Assembly (NCBI GenBank): GCA_036435485.1
Contig: CM071598.1
Span: forward strand, 178,942,148 to 179,006,147
Length of the DNA: 64,000 nt
Direction of reading: 5' to 3'
DNA from: Saposhnikovia divaricata
Taxonomy: Eukaryota; Streptophyta; Magnoliopsida; Apiales; Apiaceae
The notes under the pieces were generated by a model that worked only from the letters and a program-made list of their open reading frames with translations, was not told the origin of the DNA and made no database searches. This document shows positions 34,377 through 47,267 of the stretch, in pieces; position 1 is the first letter of the stretch, and each line of letters begins with the position of its first letter. The position numbers and the translations under genes were made by a program.

Positions 34377-37300
34377 TGTGACGCCCCTAAATCTGAGGTC
34401 AAAGATCCAGGTCGTCACATCATCATCCAACCATATCATACCTGTATTAACTTTACAACTCAACAATACATCAATCCAGACCTCAATCTTACACACAAAC
34501 AAGTTAGAGCCTCAGAAATGATAATCAAAAGTGCCACTAAATATTACAATTCATTTGCACAATCAGAGTCTTACGCAATTCAACTATACAACTACTCTTG
34601 AAGACAAGTCTTACTATTACAGTTGAAAACCTATCAGACTACTCTGTAGTATTTATCAAAAACTAAATCATCTCCGGGGTAAATCTTCTACTCCTCTTCT
34701 GCTGGTGCGGAGTTAATCGCCCAAATTCTTCTCTTTCTGAAAAGTTTTTATAAAGCAAGAATGAGCTACATAATGCTCAGCAAGTTCACCATTTTGTAAA
34801 ATAATAATGTGGTTTATTTCCAAAACATTCCCAACTATATGGGTATATATCTCAGATTTCAAAACATAATTGGACAATGTATATGCCCGAGATTGAATAA
34901 CACATCTATACTCACTAAGGAGCTTTAGAATAACATATGAACCCTTTATAAGGTTCCCATTTCAGTATATCTCAAGTTTGAAAATATATACATATGAGTA
35001 TATCATTTTCGGCAAAACACTCTACGATTAACATACTGTACAGGGAATACATCATTGCAAACCTCTTTCCTTCCATTAACTTAGAAGGTTTCTCATACAA
35101 AAACATTTCGTTCTTTGAAACAATTGCAAGAGTGCACTAACACGTGCCAATCTTTATAGAAAATCTTGCAGTTCTAGATACTGCACGATGTCAATACTTT
35201 CTCATCAAAAACCACACTATCGGAAACTTGGCACTTAGGCCCAAGAAGCAGTGTTTGATTATTTTTCCAAAGTGGAAGATGGGACTGGAAGAAAACAGAA
35301 AAGCTGACAAGGATTGACGATGATCAGTCGCCACATCCAAGTCCAATAATCCGCGGGTCTTCTCTACCGGTAGAAGGATAGAAACTACATCCGTAACTAT
35401 CCCCGGGTGAAAACTACATCCGTAATCACCCTCGATGAAAACTACATCCGTAATCATCCTTCGGCAACACCTGGGCCGGAATAATAATTGATGGACCGCC
35501 TGGCTCACGGCCGCTTACACATCCCGGGAATCGTTCGTCAACGGTTCCCACACCTGCCAGAGTCCCTTTTTCTTTTTCTTTTGAAAACTTGATTTTGATT
35601 GAAAACAGAGTAATTGAGGTCCGACATCAGTCGACCGATGATTCTTGAAATCATACAAGAAGCAGAACCTGACCGGGGGTTTTCGAAAATGTTTTGAGTT
35701 CGAGTTTGAAAGTATTAAATGTATCTTGGATTAACTTTATCTTTAAAATAATGAACAATAATTAGTAAATAATATTTTAAGATTTAATATTAATAATTAA
35801 TAAAAGAATTATTCGATAAAATAAACTTTTAATCCAAGATAGGGTTTCGAGTATTTACGAAGATATGAAAATAATTACTTGAGTATACGATACTCCCCGA
35901 ATGACCCTTCGGGTTTTCGCAATCTAGTTACGATATAATGATATACCGCTCCCCGGTAAATAGTATATACGGACCGCTACGACCTCTATTGCTAGAGTCG
36001 TTGTCCGAAGAAAACATTTCAATCTAAGTTCAAGGGGTACAAACATATATGTACTTATACAATCTCAATTGTATCAATACTTCGATAAACATAGCATTTG
36101 ATATAGTTGAAAACTACAAACATAACAGTGAAAGTCCTTGTATATATATAAGTTTTGGAAAAGTAAACTTGCCTTGGTTTGGTTGGGGTGGTCGAGCGTG
36201 CGGATTCGAACGATCTATACATAAGCAATAACCGCTCGTTAGTAACTTAACAATATCTCTTTAATTACGGGGTTTTAGGGGGGTACGAAATTAACTTAAC
36301 GACTTCGTCTTATGACTCTCTAGCCCCACTATAGGTTCATGTCATCACTCGATTACGCTCGTCACTTAATCGACTTAATTTAGTTACCACTTTCGAATCA
36401 TAACCACTAACCCTAGAATTTTGCTCCACTAATCGACTTTTTCCCTTGCACGAATTTTATTCTAGCATTTTTATAAAATCCCAAAATTCATATTTTAATC
36501 CAATTCTTTTTCGGTGGTCTTCACCACTGCATTCCCTACATTCTCAAATTTTTCCATGATCCCACATATATTTTTAGGGGTTTAAACAAGGTTCACAAGG
36601 GGGTTACTTAGTGCAGTCCGGAATCTAGAAACACAATTCACTCCTCCGGCCATAACTTAAAATCTATACATCACCTAGCCATGAACCTTACATTTCCAGA
36701 AACTACATTCAATTATCTTTCCAACAATATATGGTAGGACATCATGGGACAACATTTGGGGGTTCAAAATCGTGTTACAATACAGGTCAATGCTCCTGGA
36801 CAAAACTCAGCAAGCACAAACTACTTAGAGCAACCCTTTTTCACACTTCCACAACACAACCAACACTTAATACACTTAATTCATTGTTCATAACACTCAT
36901 GGAGATATATATTATCCATAATCATAAAAGTCACAATCTCAACATCAAACTCAAGATCCATGTCATCCAATACATATAAAACCAAGATTAGCTCATATAT
37001 ACATGGATCTACTACCAAACATTATAAATACTACATAACCAAGAGGGTTTGTGATTTTTATACCTTCTTGAGCCTCTAAGACCTTGGGTAAGCTTTACAA
37101 GCCTCAAGAACACCTTGGATGGTCTTTACAAGTCTTATACTTCAAGATCTAAAACAAGATTTAAGTTAGTCACTATACATCTCCAACTTTCACCATTTTT
37201 CTCACCAAGCTACACCTTTAAATCAATTATGAAACTTAGTACATACCTTGACAACACTTAGGAGAGGCTTGGGTTTTAATCTTGAGATTTTTGAAGTAGT

Positions 37301-38029
37301 GGAAGAGGAGAAAATAATTTTTCTTCTTCCTTTTCTCTTGCTTGGCCGAGAGCAGTTTGCTCCAAGTGGGGGGGAGTTTTCTCGGTTTGTGTTGGGTGTT
37401 TGAATGATGATATGTATTATTGTGATATGTATTGATGTGTGTATGTATTGTGTCACATGTTGACACCCTAGGGTTAGTAGACTAGGCATACACCATGCCT
37501 CTTTGTCTCCTAGAATAATGCACCAACTAGTCACTTATTCATGGTTACTTTATGCTTTATGCTTTTTGCTTTCTAGTTCATTTCCTAACTAGCTTGTTAC
37601 ATGACACTTGCATGCAATATCCTTCTTTGTATTATTATTTCTCCACCAATGGTTGTCACTTAATCCTTATTTCCTATCGTATCATAATTAATTCCTCGTA
37701 ATAATATTTTGTCGCGTAGAGATTTCCCCTATAATTCCTTAAGTACTTAATTGTGTAAATTCCTCGAATGTCCATAATTCCTCGTCATAATTCTTAATAA
37801 ATCCTTTAATACTCTAACCATTCTCAAATCCCAAGTTTTATAAATATTACTAACAATAAGACTCCTGCCTTCACAATCTTCCTTTTCATCTAACATAATA
37901 AATGCAACAACGCAGTTTCTCAGACAATCAATTCTATTAATCAACAGGGATGATTAGAAAGGTTCCATAATGACAACGTCACAAGATATTAAATAAAAGG
38001 AAATATTACCAAAAATTAGGGTTCTTACA
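34377..38029 (-). repeat. 5' LTR of the Tekay element (3653 bp)
   Basis: Starts TGTGACGCCCCTAAATC and ends GGGTTCTTACA. It matches 24536-28190 along its whole length with scattered substitutions (for example near 35290, 36050 and 36735). It carries the same tandem array and AT-rich core. Confidence 0.95.
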
Positions 38030-38147
38030 TCTGCCCTTACATAAAATGATAAGTTCTACTATGAGCAACATGCTCTGCAATGGTTTTACATAAACCTTAT
38101 TTCTACTTCAATAGATAGGCTAAAAGCTAAGTCCATACTAGGAGAGC

Positions 38148-40529
38148 TTAAACATAATAAATCTTGAGATTCGATGCGTGCCAAGTACGAGGCACCTCGC
38201 TTCCATCCAAGGTTTCTAACTTGTAAGAACCTCTTCCCAACGTTTTGCTGATTCTATACGGCCCTTCCCAATTAGGGGCTGACTTGCCTATCTGTCCAAC
38301 TCCGGATGCTTCTATCTTCCTTAAAACCAAGTTACCTTGTTTGAAGAACCTTTCTTTAACCCTATGGTTATAATAAAAAGATGCCCTCTTCTGATGTTGT
38401 ACATTGCGGGCATTCGCTTTGTCCCTGACTTCATCAATTAAATCAAGGGCAAACCTCATGCCTTCCTCATTGGTTTCTTGCTCATATGCTTCCACCCTTG
38501 GAGACGTATGAGAGATCTCCACGGGCACTACTGCCTCTGCTCCATAGGCTAGCAAAAACGGGGTAGCTCCTGTTGTCACTTTACAGGTGGTACGATATGC
38601 CCATAAAATAGGCAGCAGCTCATCCACCCACGTGTTTCTTGAACGTTCGACCCTTTTCTTAAGTCCATCAAGGATAATCCGATTCGCTACCTCAGCTTGC
38701 CCATTAGCCTGAGGGTGAGCTACTTAAGTGAAGCGAAGTTCGATGGCATTCTCCTCACAATACTTCTTAAACTCCTCATTGTTTAATTGGTGCCCATTAT
38801 CCGTCACAAGGATTCGTGGGATACCATATCTGCAAATTACGTTCTCCAAAAAGAATTGGGCAACTTGCTGGGTGGTTATTTTAGCTAATGGCTTAGCTTC
38901 AATCCACTTGGTAAAATAGTCGATGGCCACTATCAAGAACTTCCTTTGTGCTGAAGCTACAGGGAAAGGACCCAGAATGTCCATCCCCCACATAGTAAAC
39001 GGAATAGGAGAGTTAATCAATGTTAACATCTCTGGCGGCTGCCTAACAATCGGAGCGTGTTTCTGACACCTGTCACACTTCTTTACATAACTTTGCGCAT
39101 CTGCCAACATCTGTGGCCAATAAAACCCTAGACGGGTGATCTTATGAGCTAAGGCTCTGCCCCCCAAGTGTTGCCCACAGATCCCTTCATGAACTCCCTT
39201 TAATGCTTCTTCTGCCTCTTGGGGCCTCAAACACTTCAAGTACGGGATAACAAAAGACCTCTTATAAAGGATGCCTTCAATTAAGACATATCTCAATGCT
39301 CTCACTGATAGTTTCCGCACCTCCGAGGCATCTTCGGGAAGCCATCCCGTTTCCAGAAGTGCCTTAATAGGATCTATCCAACAACTTCCTATATCAATGG
39401 GTGCCACCAATTTCGAATTGATGGAAGGGGCCTTCAAGACCTGGAAGTAAACACTCCCTGCATAATTCTCTATCTCAGAAGAGGCGAACTTTGATAGGGC
39501 ATCGGCCTTGATGTTCTCCTCCCTCGGAATGTGCTCCATATAGCATTCATCAAACTGAGTCATAACGGCTTTCACAACCCTTAGGTATTTCGCCATATTT
39601 TCATCCTTGGCTTCGAACTCACCATTCACCTGCGATACTACGAGCCTCGAATCTCCACAAACTTTAAGGTTCTTGACTCTCAATATTCTGGCCAAGCCTA
39701 ATCCGGCTATCAAGGCTTCATATTCAGCTTCGTTGTTGGTTGTTGGAAAGTCCAAATTCAAAGCATATTCTACTAAAAACCCATCGGGGCTTTGCAAGAC
39801 CAGGCCTGCACCACTAGATTTTGTTTTTGATGCCCCATCAAAATAGAGGACCCAATATTCCTTCTGATCAGGTGCAAGCACCCGATATTCCTTCTGATCA
39901 GGTGCAAGCTCCTCAACTTTACCTTCGCCTTCTTGGCCTGACACTATCTCCTGCCCCCCGACTTCTTGGTTGTCGATGGTACATTCAACCATGAAGTCAG
40001 CTAATGCCTGAGCCTTGATGGCTGTTCGAGGCTTATATGTGATATCAAACTCCCCGAGTTCGATTGCCCATTTAATCAGCCTTCCACTGGCCTTGGGGCT
40101 ATGCAATATACTTCTCAACTGTTGATCTGTCAAGACTTCAATCTTGTGTGCCTGAAAGTAAGGTCGTAGCTTCCTTGAAGCTGTTACTAGCGCCAAAGCA
40201 AACTTCTCAATTGGTGAGTAATTCAACTCAGCTCCGTGCAATACCCTGCTCACGTAGTAGATAGGCTTGTGAATCTTGTTTTCCTCTCGAATGAGAACGG
40301 CACTCAGTGCTTGTTCGGATACCGCTAGGTATAAATATAGGGTCTCTCTAGGACTATGTTTGGCCAACAACGGGGCCTCAGCCATGTACTTTTTTAGCTG
40401 TTCAAAAGCCTCTTGGCTTTCTGAAGTCCATTCGAAATTCTTCACTTTCTTCAAAGCCTGAAAGAAAGGCAAACACTTGTCGCCAGACCTTGAGATGAAC
40501 CTTCCCAATGCAGCTATTCTACCAGTCAA
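38148..40529 (-). pseudogene. Tat RNase H, second (archaeal-type) RNase H and integrase
   Basis: Minus strand, one frame with an in-frame TAA near 38724. Order: RNase H relic (IHKPIYYVSRVLHGAELNY, EVLTDQQLRSIL); a second RNase H with YFDGASKTKSSGAGLVL, NNEAEYEALIAGL, GDSRLVVSQVNGEFE and REENIKADALSKFA, which keeps the D-E-D-D pattern; integrase zinc finger (GICGQHLGG..., CDRCQKHA); core with MDILGPFP, VTDNGHQL and, after the stop, HPQANGQAEVANR; and the C-terminal WEGPYRISKTLGRGSYKL. The stop lies just before the last catalytic region, so a full integrase is not made. Dual RNase H is diagnostic of the Tat lineage. The end at 38148 lies about 110 bases from the Tekay insertion. Confidence 0.9.
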
Positions 40530-40532
40530 CTT

Positions 40533-41338
40533 CTACACATCCCTCACAGAACGGGGTGGTTCCATATCGAGGATAACCTTAATCTTATCCGGGTTGGCTT
40601 CAATACCATGTTTTGAAACCATCAAGCCCAAAAACTTCCCTGATCCAACGCCAAAAGCACATTTGGCTGGATTTAACATCATCTTATGGTGCCTCAGTAC
40701 TTCAAAAGCCTCTCTGAGGTGTTCAACATGGTCTGCTGTAAATAAGCTTTTGACCAACATATCATCAACGTAGACCTCCATGGTTTTCCCAATCAAATGG
40801 GCAAACATCTTATTTACCAGTCTTTGATAAGTAGCTCCTGCATTCTTTAGTCCATAGGCCATGACAAGGTAACAAAAAACACCAAAGTCAGTTATGAAAG
40901 ATACCTTAGGGATGTCGTCTTTATGCATCCTAATCTGGTTATAACTGCTGAAACCATCCATGAAACTCAGCATTTATTAGTGGCATCTATTAGTGTGTCA
41001 ATCCTTGGCAAAGGGAAGCAATCCTTAGGACACGCGTCATTTAAATCGGTGAAGTCTATACACATCCTCCACTTTCCGTTGGCTTTCTTGACCATCACAG
41101 GGTTAGCCAACCATTCAGGGAACTGAATCTCCTCAATAAAACCAGCTTCCAAGAGCTTGTCCACCTCTTGCTTAATGGCCTCTTGCCTTTCCGGAGCAAA
41201 GTTCCTCTTCTTCTGTTTTATTGCCTTCCGCTTGGGGTCGACATTCAACCTGTGAGTTATGAGTTGGGGGTCTATCCCTGGCATATCAGCTGCCGTCCAA
41301 GCGAACACATCTCTGTTTTCTTGTAAGAATTCTACCAA
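40533..41338 (-). pseudogene. Tat reverse transcriptase, frameshift and stop
   Basis: 41338-40967 holds the RT start (FAWTAADMPGIDP, HRLNVDP, WRMCIDFTDLNDACPKD, FPLPRID). The frame shifts near 40970. 40973-40533 holds MDGFSSYNQIRM, FCYLVMAYGLKNAGATYQRL and the catalytic YVDDMLVKS, then HLREAFEVLRHHKMMLNP and FLGLMVSKHGIEANPDK. A TAG near 40533 stands in the place of a Gln codon and separates it from RNase H. The catalytic box is intact, but the single protein is not encoded. Confidence 0.9.
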
Positions 41339-41480
41339 CTCAACTTGCCCTTCAAGGGTTCTTTTAAAGACTCTCCAACGTACGTAACCTTATCAGGGTC
41401 TCGAGAATCCAGAGGTATAGGAACCAAATCTTCTGCCGGTTTCCCGCGGCATTCATCATCCCCTCGGACATCCATGTCTT

Positions 41481-42587
41481 CTATCGGGAGGACCTGCCCC
41501 CTACTCCATTAGCTCTTAATGCTGCCACATAACAACTTCTGGCCATCTTTTGATCACCCTTCTGTTCTCCAACGCCATTCCTGGTTGGAAACTTAACTTT
41601 CATATGGTAGCTAGAGGCAACAGCCTTAAACGAGTGAAGTCCAGTCCTTCTGAGGATCGCATTATACGTGGATGCTGCTTTGATTACCAAGAAATTTACC
41701 ATCTGAGTAGCTTCCTTGGGCTCCTGTCCAATAGTAACCGGTAGCTGGATGGTCCCTTCAACATTGAATTCGACTTCATTGAACCCATATATAGGCATAC
41801 TGTTAGGAGTCAACTGCGAGTCGTTGTACCCCATCTTCACAAATGCGTCATGAAACAAAATATCGACAGAAGCACCATTGTCTATCAAGACTCGCTTCAC
41901 CTCTGAGTTTCCAATTACCGGGGTTATGACCAACGGGTCGTCATGGGGGAACTTCACCCCTTCCAAGTCTGAATCGTCAAAACCAATCACTACTTCAGTC
42001 TTTGCACGCTTTGGGGCCTCTCCCACGATGTGCATCACCTCCCTAGCATATGCCTTTCCAGAGTTCCTTGTCATGCCAACCGCATTCGGGCCTCCCCAAA
42101 TCATGTTAATAATTGGCACTCGTGGCTGGGGGTTACGATCACGATCGTTATCCCTTCTATCATTATCTCTTCTATCATAGTCTCTCCTTTGATTTTCACG
42201 ATCTTCACCTTTCGTGAACTTGCTCAACTTTCCTTTTCGGATCAAGAATTCGATCTCATCCTTGAGTTGCCTACAATCATCGGTGTCATGTCCTATATCC
42301 TTATGGAACCTACAGTATTGATCCTTGTTTCTCTTTGCGGGATCACCCCTGAGTGGCTTCGGCCATCGGAAATCCTTGTCTTTCTCAATATCCATTAGGA
42401 TTTGACTCCTAGGGGCATTCAACCTTGCGTATTCAGAGAACCTTGGTCCCAAATTTTTCTTAGGGGCAGAGTCGGATTCCTTGCTAGTCCGGGGATATTT
42501 GTCCCTAGCATCGTACTCTTGCTCTTGCTTCCGCTTTCGGGAATTTCCGTTTCCTCCATTCGTTGTAGGGGCTTCTGCCTTCCTCAT
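41481..42587 (-). pseudogene. Tat gag C-terminus and aspartic protease
   Basis: The 368-residue minus-strand frame. The N-terminal part has a zinc-knuckle variant CRFHKDIGHDTDDC followed by an Arg/Asp repeat run (RRDNDRRDNDRDR). The C-terminal part has the protease site as LIDNGASVDILF, where Asn replaces the usual Ser of DSGAS, and TGLHSFKAVASSYHMKVKFP. This is the gag/protease junction of a Tat polyprotein. It overlaps the preceding gag frame slightly in another frame (42505-42587), so a frameshift lies there. It is out of frame with RT downstream. Confidence 0.85.
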
Positions 42588-43310
42588 GCTCTCTTCTGCT
42601 TTTTATGTATTTACTCGCCCTTCTTTGGAGCTCAGTCATGCTCTTAGGGGGATGTTTTGCCAATGACATCTGAAAGTAGGTGTTCGTTGTTCCATTCTCC
42701 AAGGCTATCATAGCTACCTTGTTCTCCAGGTCTGGGACATTCAATGTCTCCTTGGTGAAATGCTTGAGATAATCCCTCAGGTTCTCATTCTTCCCTTGTT
42801 TCACTTGCATGAGAGATGCAGAGCTTTTTTCATGGACTATTCCACTAACAAACTGATTAATGAAAGTAGTGCTCAACTCCTTAAAGGAGCCAATTGAGTT
42901 TGCGGGCAACCGGCTATACCATCTTTGAGCCATCCCTGCTAGGGTTTGAGGGAACGCCCTACACTTAAGAGCGTCGCTGGCGGGTTGTAAGAACAGCGCA
43001 TTTGAGAACGTCTTGACATGATTCGAGGGATCACCCGTTCCATCATATGGTTTTATCGTGGGCATCTTAAATTTTTGGGAAACACGAGCGTTCATCACCT
43101 CCTTAGTGAACGGGGGTGTGGGATCGTCAGGGTCTCCGAGTGGCATCAGGTCTTTGGGATCACCCCTGGGGGTTTCCACCCTTGTAACTCCTTCAGTTGG
43201 GGCATCAGCCCTTCTTTGTCTCCTTGAAGACCTTTCCAAATCAATAAAGGGAATCTCCCTCAGAGTTGGAAGGGGCTTATTCTGATTCAGCCTTGCTTGC
43301 TCCCTGGCAG
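42505..43310 (-). pseudogene. Tat gag core, 5' truncated
   Basis: The minus-strand frame shows FKMPTIKPYDGTGDPSNHV, FPQTLAGMAQRWYSRLP, SFKELSTTFINQFVSG and QGKNENLRDYLKHFTKE, the usual gag core of Tat elements. The first 40 or so residues of the open frame (from 43446) are the antisense of Helitron Rep exon sequence and do not belong to gag. The real gag sequence begins about 43300-43315 with AAREQARLNQNKPLPTLRE. The native start is lost at this junction. Confidence 0.85.
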
Positions 43311-46300
43311 CCCACGTTATATGCAACAAAAATTTCAAGATTGTATGGCCATTTGTAGGAGATTCAGGAGCCCTGATTTGTTCATCACATTTACATGCAA
43401 TCCACAATGGCCTGAAATCAAGAGTTATTATGATATGGTACCACAAAGTAATCCGACTAATCGCCCTGATGTTTTGGCTAGAGTATTCAAAATTAAGCTC
43501 GACTTACTTTTGGAAGATTTGACAGACAACCATGTTCTTGGAAAAGTTACAGGAGGTAATTTTATCTTTTGCAAAATTTTGTAGCTTTATTGTATCCTTA
43601 CTTTTAAAAACATGAGCATGCTAATTCAAAACTATATATAATGTGATAATAGCATATTAAAATTATTATACATTAAAAATGATAATTATGCTCACAAGAC
43701 AAACCTAAAGATACGTAAAACCTAAGGAGTAAATATGTTTAACCAAGAATATTATTTAAATGTTCTACCTTAGGTTAATTAGGTTTCTCATAACTTAATA
43801 ATATATTCAAATAGTTATTTAATTAGATATAATAGGTAAGCAAGACATAATAATTCATAAGTAAATACATGCCTTTACAATTAAAGTGTAACACCAAGCT
43901 TTTTATCCATTATATAGATTCTTTCACAAGAATAATCAATATACAAATACATTAGTTTGTATCTTCAAATACGCATAGCCTATCACATACTATTTTTAGA
44001 TTTATGTGTTAGAGCTTTTAGTTAGACTAACAACCATGACATCTGAAATCAATATTTCCTTCTTGACCTTATATTTCCTTATTTTATCTATTACATATGG
44101 AATCATTTTGTAACTTTTTGCAGTTGCTTATACCGTTGAATTCCAAAAAAGGGGATTGCCTCACGCACACATAATCATATGGCTCGAGGAATCTGATAAG
44201 TGTCGCTCAACTGACGAGATTGATCAATTAATATGTGCTGAAATTCCTGACAAAACTAATGATCCAATTGGATATGATGCAGTTTCAAAGTATATGATTC
44301 ATGGGCCATGTGGATCATATAATAGAAATTCCCCATGTATGAAGGACGGAAAATGTACAACTTTTTATCCAAAAGATTTAAGGAATGAAACTACCATCGA
44401 CTCAAATGGTTATCCTGTTTATAGACGACGGGATGATAAGCGTACTATATTGTTGAAAGAAATTGAAATCGACAACAGGTTCTTATTTCTTAAATTTAAC
44501 CAAATTAAAGAATGTCAGTTCTTATTCTGTAACGTTAACTTATATCTATTACATATCAAATCTCTAGGTTTGTTGTGCCATACAACAGAGGACTTATTTT
44601 GAAGTATCAGGCTCATATAAATATAGAATGGTGTAATCAAGGAAACTCAATTAAGTATTTGTTCAAGTATGTAAATAAAGGACCTGACATGGCAACTGTT
44701 GCTATTGAGAGAGCCAAGGATGCAGATTCTGGTGAAAACATGAACACAAAAAATATTAATGAAGTTGATGATTATGTAGCATGCCGCTATATTTCTTCTG
44801 TGGAGGCGTGTTGGCGTATCTTTAAATTTCCAATTCACCATCACAAACCAGTTATTATAAAATTGGTTTTCCATTTGGAAAATGAACAACAAGTTTGTTT
44901 TCGAGAGGATGAGCCATTACCAGTAGTTATGGACAGAATAGACCCTAATGCAACTATGTTTGTACAATGGTTTCAAACAAATAAAGAAGATTCAACTGCA
45001 AGAAACCTAACATTTGTAGAGTTCCCCGAAAAATTCTTATGGGATGTAACACAAAAGATTTGGAAACGTCGAAAGAATAAGATATGCGTAATTGGTCGTG
45101 TGGTTTATGTTCACCCCACAGCAGGTAATTTTTTAATGTTTAAGTGTTAGAAAAAAAACTTATAATTTATTTTTTGAGATGAATATCTTTGTTCTTAATA
45201 ATTGTTTGTGCATAATTGTGCAATGATTATGCTTCTTCCATAATTTTCTTTTGATATCAATAAATTGTAAATAGTGTTATGGTTGTAGTTACTTCCTGTT
45301 TATTGAGTTTAAATAGCTGTCTGAGGTGGTCAGATTGCTAAAGGAATTTTATATCTACTTTCTCATCTATTTTATTTCTGAAGTAATTTTAACATTGCCT
45401 GCAAAATTACAGGTGAGAAGTTTTATCTAAGAATGTTATTAAACATTATACGAGGTGCAATGTCTTTTGAGGATGTTCGCACGGTTAATGGTGTTGTCTA
45501 TAAAACCTACAAAGAAGCTTGCTTTCACCATGGACTTTTAGAATGTGATGATGAATGGCATGCTGCAATTAGCGATGTTGACTTGCAATTGCCGCCCCTA
45601 AATCTAGATTTGGCAGGCAATGTTCAAATTACTTCAGAAATAAATTACTTCAGAAATAAAAAGAGGTAAAACATTGGCTGATTTCCCAACTTTGAAGCCC
45701 CTAAATCTAGATTTGCAACGTCAAAGTACAAACACTCTTTTATGTGAAGAAAATATGTATGATAGGCATAAATTAGCAATTGAGGGAAAGAAATGGCGTT
45801 CGATGTTAAATGAAAAACAAGCAGAAATTTTTGAAATCGTGGTGAATCATGTTAGATGTAAAACTGGAGGTTTTTTTTTGTATATGGACATGGAGGTACT
45901 GGAAAGACATTCTTAAGGAAGACGATAATTAACAACCTCATATCTGAAGGAAAAATAGTACTTGCAGTTGCATCTTCTGGGATTGCATCACTATTAGTTG
46001 AAGGAGGCCGGACTGCACATTCTAGATTTAAGATACCAATTGACATTAACGAAAATAGCACATGTGATATAAAACAACAATCGTTTTTAGGTGAATTGAT
46101 TGTACAATCTGATTTAATTATTTGGGATGAGGCACCGATGAACCATAGACATGTATTTGAAGCTGTTGATCGTTCAATTCGTGACCTCATGCGACACAAA
46201 GATGTGAATAATCTGGATAAACCATTTGGCGGAACCACAGTCTTATTAGGCGGTGATTTTAGGCAAATCATTCCCATTTTACCGAAAAAGGGACGTGAAA

Positions 46301-47267
46301 ATATTGTGATGGAATATGTAAATAAATCGTACATACGGAAAGATTGCGAAGTTTTTAGATTGGATAAAAATATGCGGATAGAATCCAATGTACCACCAAA
46401 AACACTTTCAGGACAAAAAATACCTTATGCTGATTGGGTTATTGGTGTTGGTGATGGACAGGTACCAACAGTTGCAACCATTGAAGGAAACGAACCATGT
46501 TGGATTGAAATTCCTCCTGAATTACTCCTTGATCCAGAAGATGACGGAAAGAAAGTAATTATTAATGCCATGTACGCCGAAATATGTGAAAACTCTAATT
46601 ACTCAGATTACTTCAAGGATCATGCTATCTTGACTCCACTAAATGAAGATGTTTATGCTATTAACAAAGAGGTTATGAAAAGATTCAAAGGTCAGTACAA
46701 ACTTACCTTTAATAGTATTCCATTGCGGCATCAAATTTTAAATATTCATCCATACAACTAATATATACATCCATACAACAATGTTTTTTTATCATATTAT
46801 AAATTTTTTTGTTGATGTTTTTTTGTGTTAAAGTATTACTCATTAATGTTATTACTGCTTCTTATATGTATATATATACTAACAATGTTCAATCTGCACA
46901 TGTTTTAGGTCAATCCAGAGTATATCGAAGTGTGGATTCAATTTGTAAAAGTACCGTTAACTATGAATCAATGGAAAGCATGTACACGCCAGAATTTTTA
47001 AATTCACTTAGAATTGCTGGTTTACCCAATCATGAACTGGAACTCAAAGTTGGAGCTCCAATTATATTATTAAGAAATTTGGCTCCTAACAAAGGATTGT
47101 GTAATGAAACATGGTTGATTGTGACTCAATTATGTGCCCGAGTAATAGAAGGGGTTATAATCACCGAAAATCATATCGGAGAGAAGGTTTTTATACCAAT
47201 AATTTGTATGAGGCCAACAGATACACTACTTCCTTTTGCATTTAAAAGGGTTCAATTACATTGTTAA
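43303..47267 (+). pseudogene. Helitron Rep/helicase gene, 5' truncated and frameshifted
   Basis: Exons by GT-AG and phase: 43303-43555, 44124-44478, 44568-45124, 45413-about 45666, about 45670-46690, 46909-about 47253. Rep: GSPRYMQQKFQDCMAICRRF, DLFITFTCNPQW, the HUH motif in QKRGLPHAHIIIW, and the two-tyrosine motif KYLFKYVNKG. Helicase (Pif1-like): Walker A GHGGTGKT (45886-45909), Walker B-like DLIIWDEAPM, LLGGDFRQIIPILP, and LKVGAPIILLRNL near the end. A nine-T run at 45871-45879 shifts the frame just before Walker A. The region between Rep and helicase is shortened, and the last helicase motif (around the usual INKSQGQT) is missing. The protein would nick and unwind DNA for rolling-circle transposition. 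This copy is inactive. Confidence 0.88.

Larger units (their letters stand above)
24536..38029 (-). mobile_element. Tekay-type chromovirus LTR element, non-autonomous, 13.5 kb
   Basis: LTRs at 24536-28190 and 34377-38029 are almost identical (about 1% difference by eye). The target duplication TCTGC is perfect (24531-24535 and 38030-38034). The polypurine tract (28191-28204) and initiator-Met primer site (34361-34372) show minus-strand orientation. The interior keeps only the end of integrase with a chromodomain (28224-29148), then an older, diverged copy of an LTR-end/integrase stretch (about 29310-30180) and 4.2 kb with no recognisable gag, protease or RT. Fresh LTRs around a ruined interior mean it was moved by proteins made elsewhere. 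Confidence 0.92.
19508..43310 (-). mobile_element. Tat-clade Ty3/Gypsy retrotransposon, 5' end missing, split by a Tekay element
   Basis: Minus-strand order from the right: gag (43300-41950), protease, RT (YVDDMLVKS), RNase H, a second RNase H, integrase (ending 38148), an antisense spliced ORF (22183-24249), polypurine tract (19977-19994) and 3' LTR (19508-19976). Two RNase H domains and an antisense ORF after integrase are hallmarks of the Tat lineage (Retand/RIRE2-like). A 13.5-kb Tekay-type element with target duplication TCTGC is inserted between integrase and the antisense ORF. The 5' LTR, primer site and start of gag are missing. The sequence instead meets a Helitron near 43303-43315. 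Several stops and one frameshift disable pol. Confidence 0.85.

Noticed and set aside
43297..43446. N-terminal 40-50 residues of the gag-like minus-strand frame
   Set aside because: They are the antisense of Helitron Rep coding sequence. Only the part from about 43310 leftward is gag.
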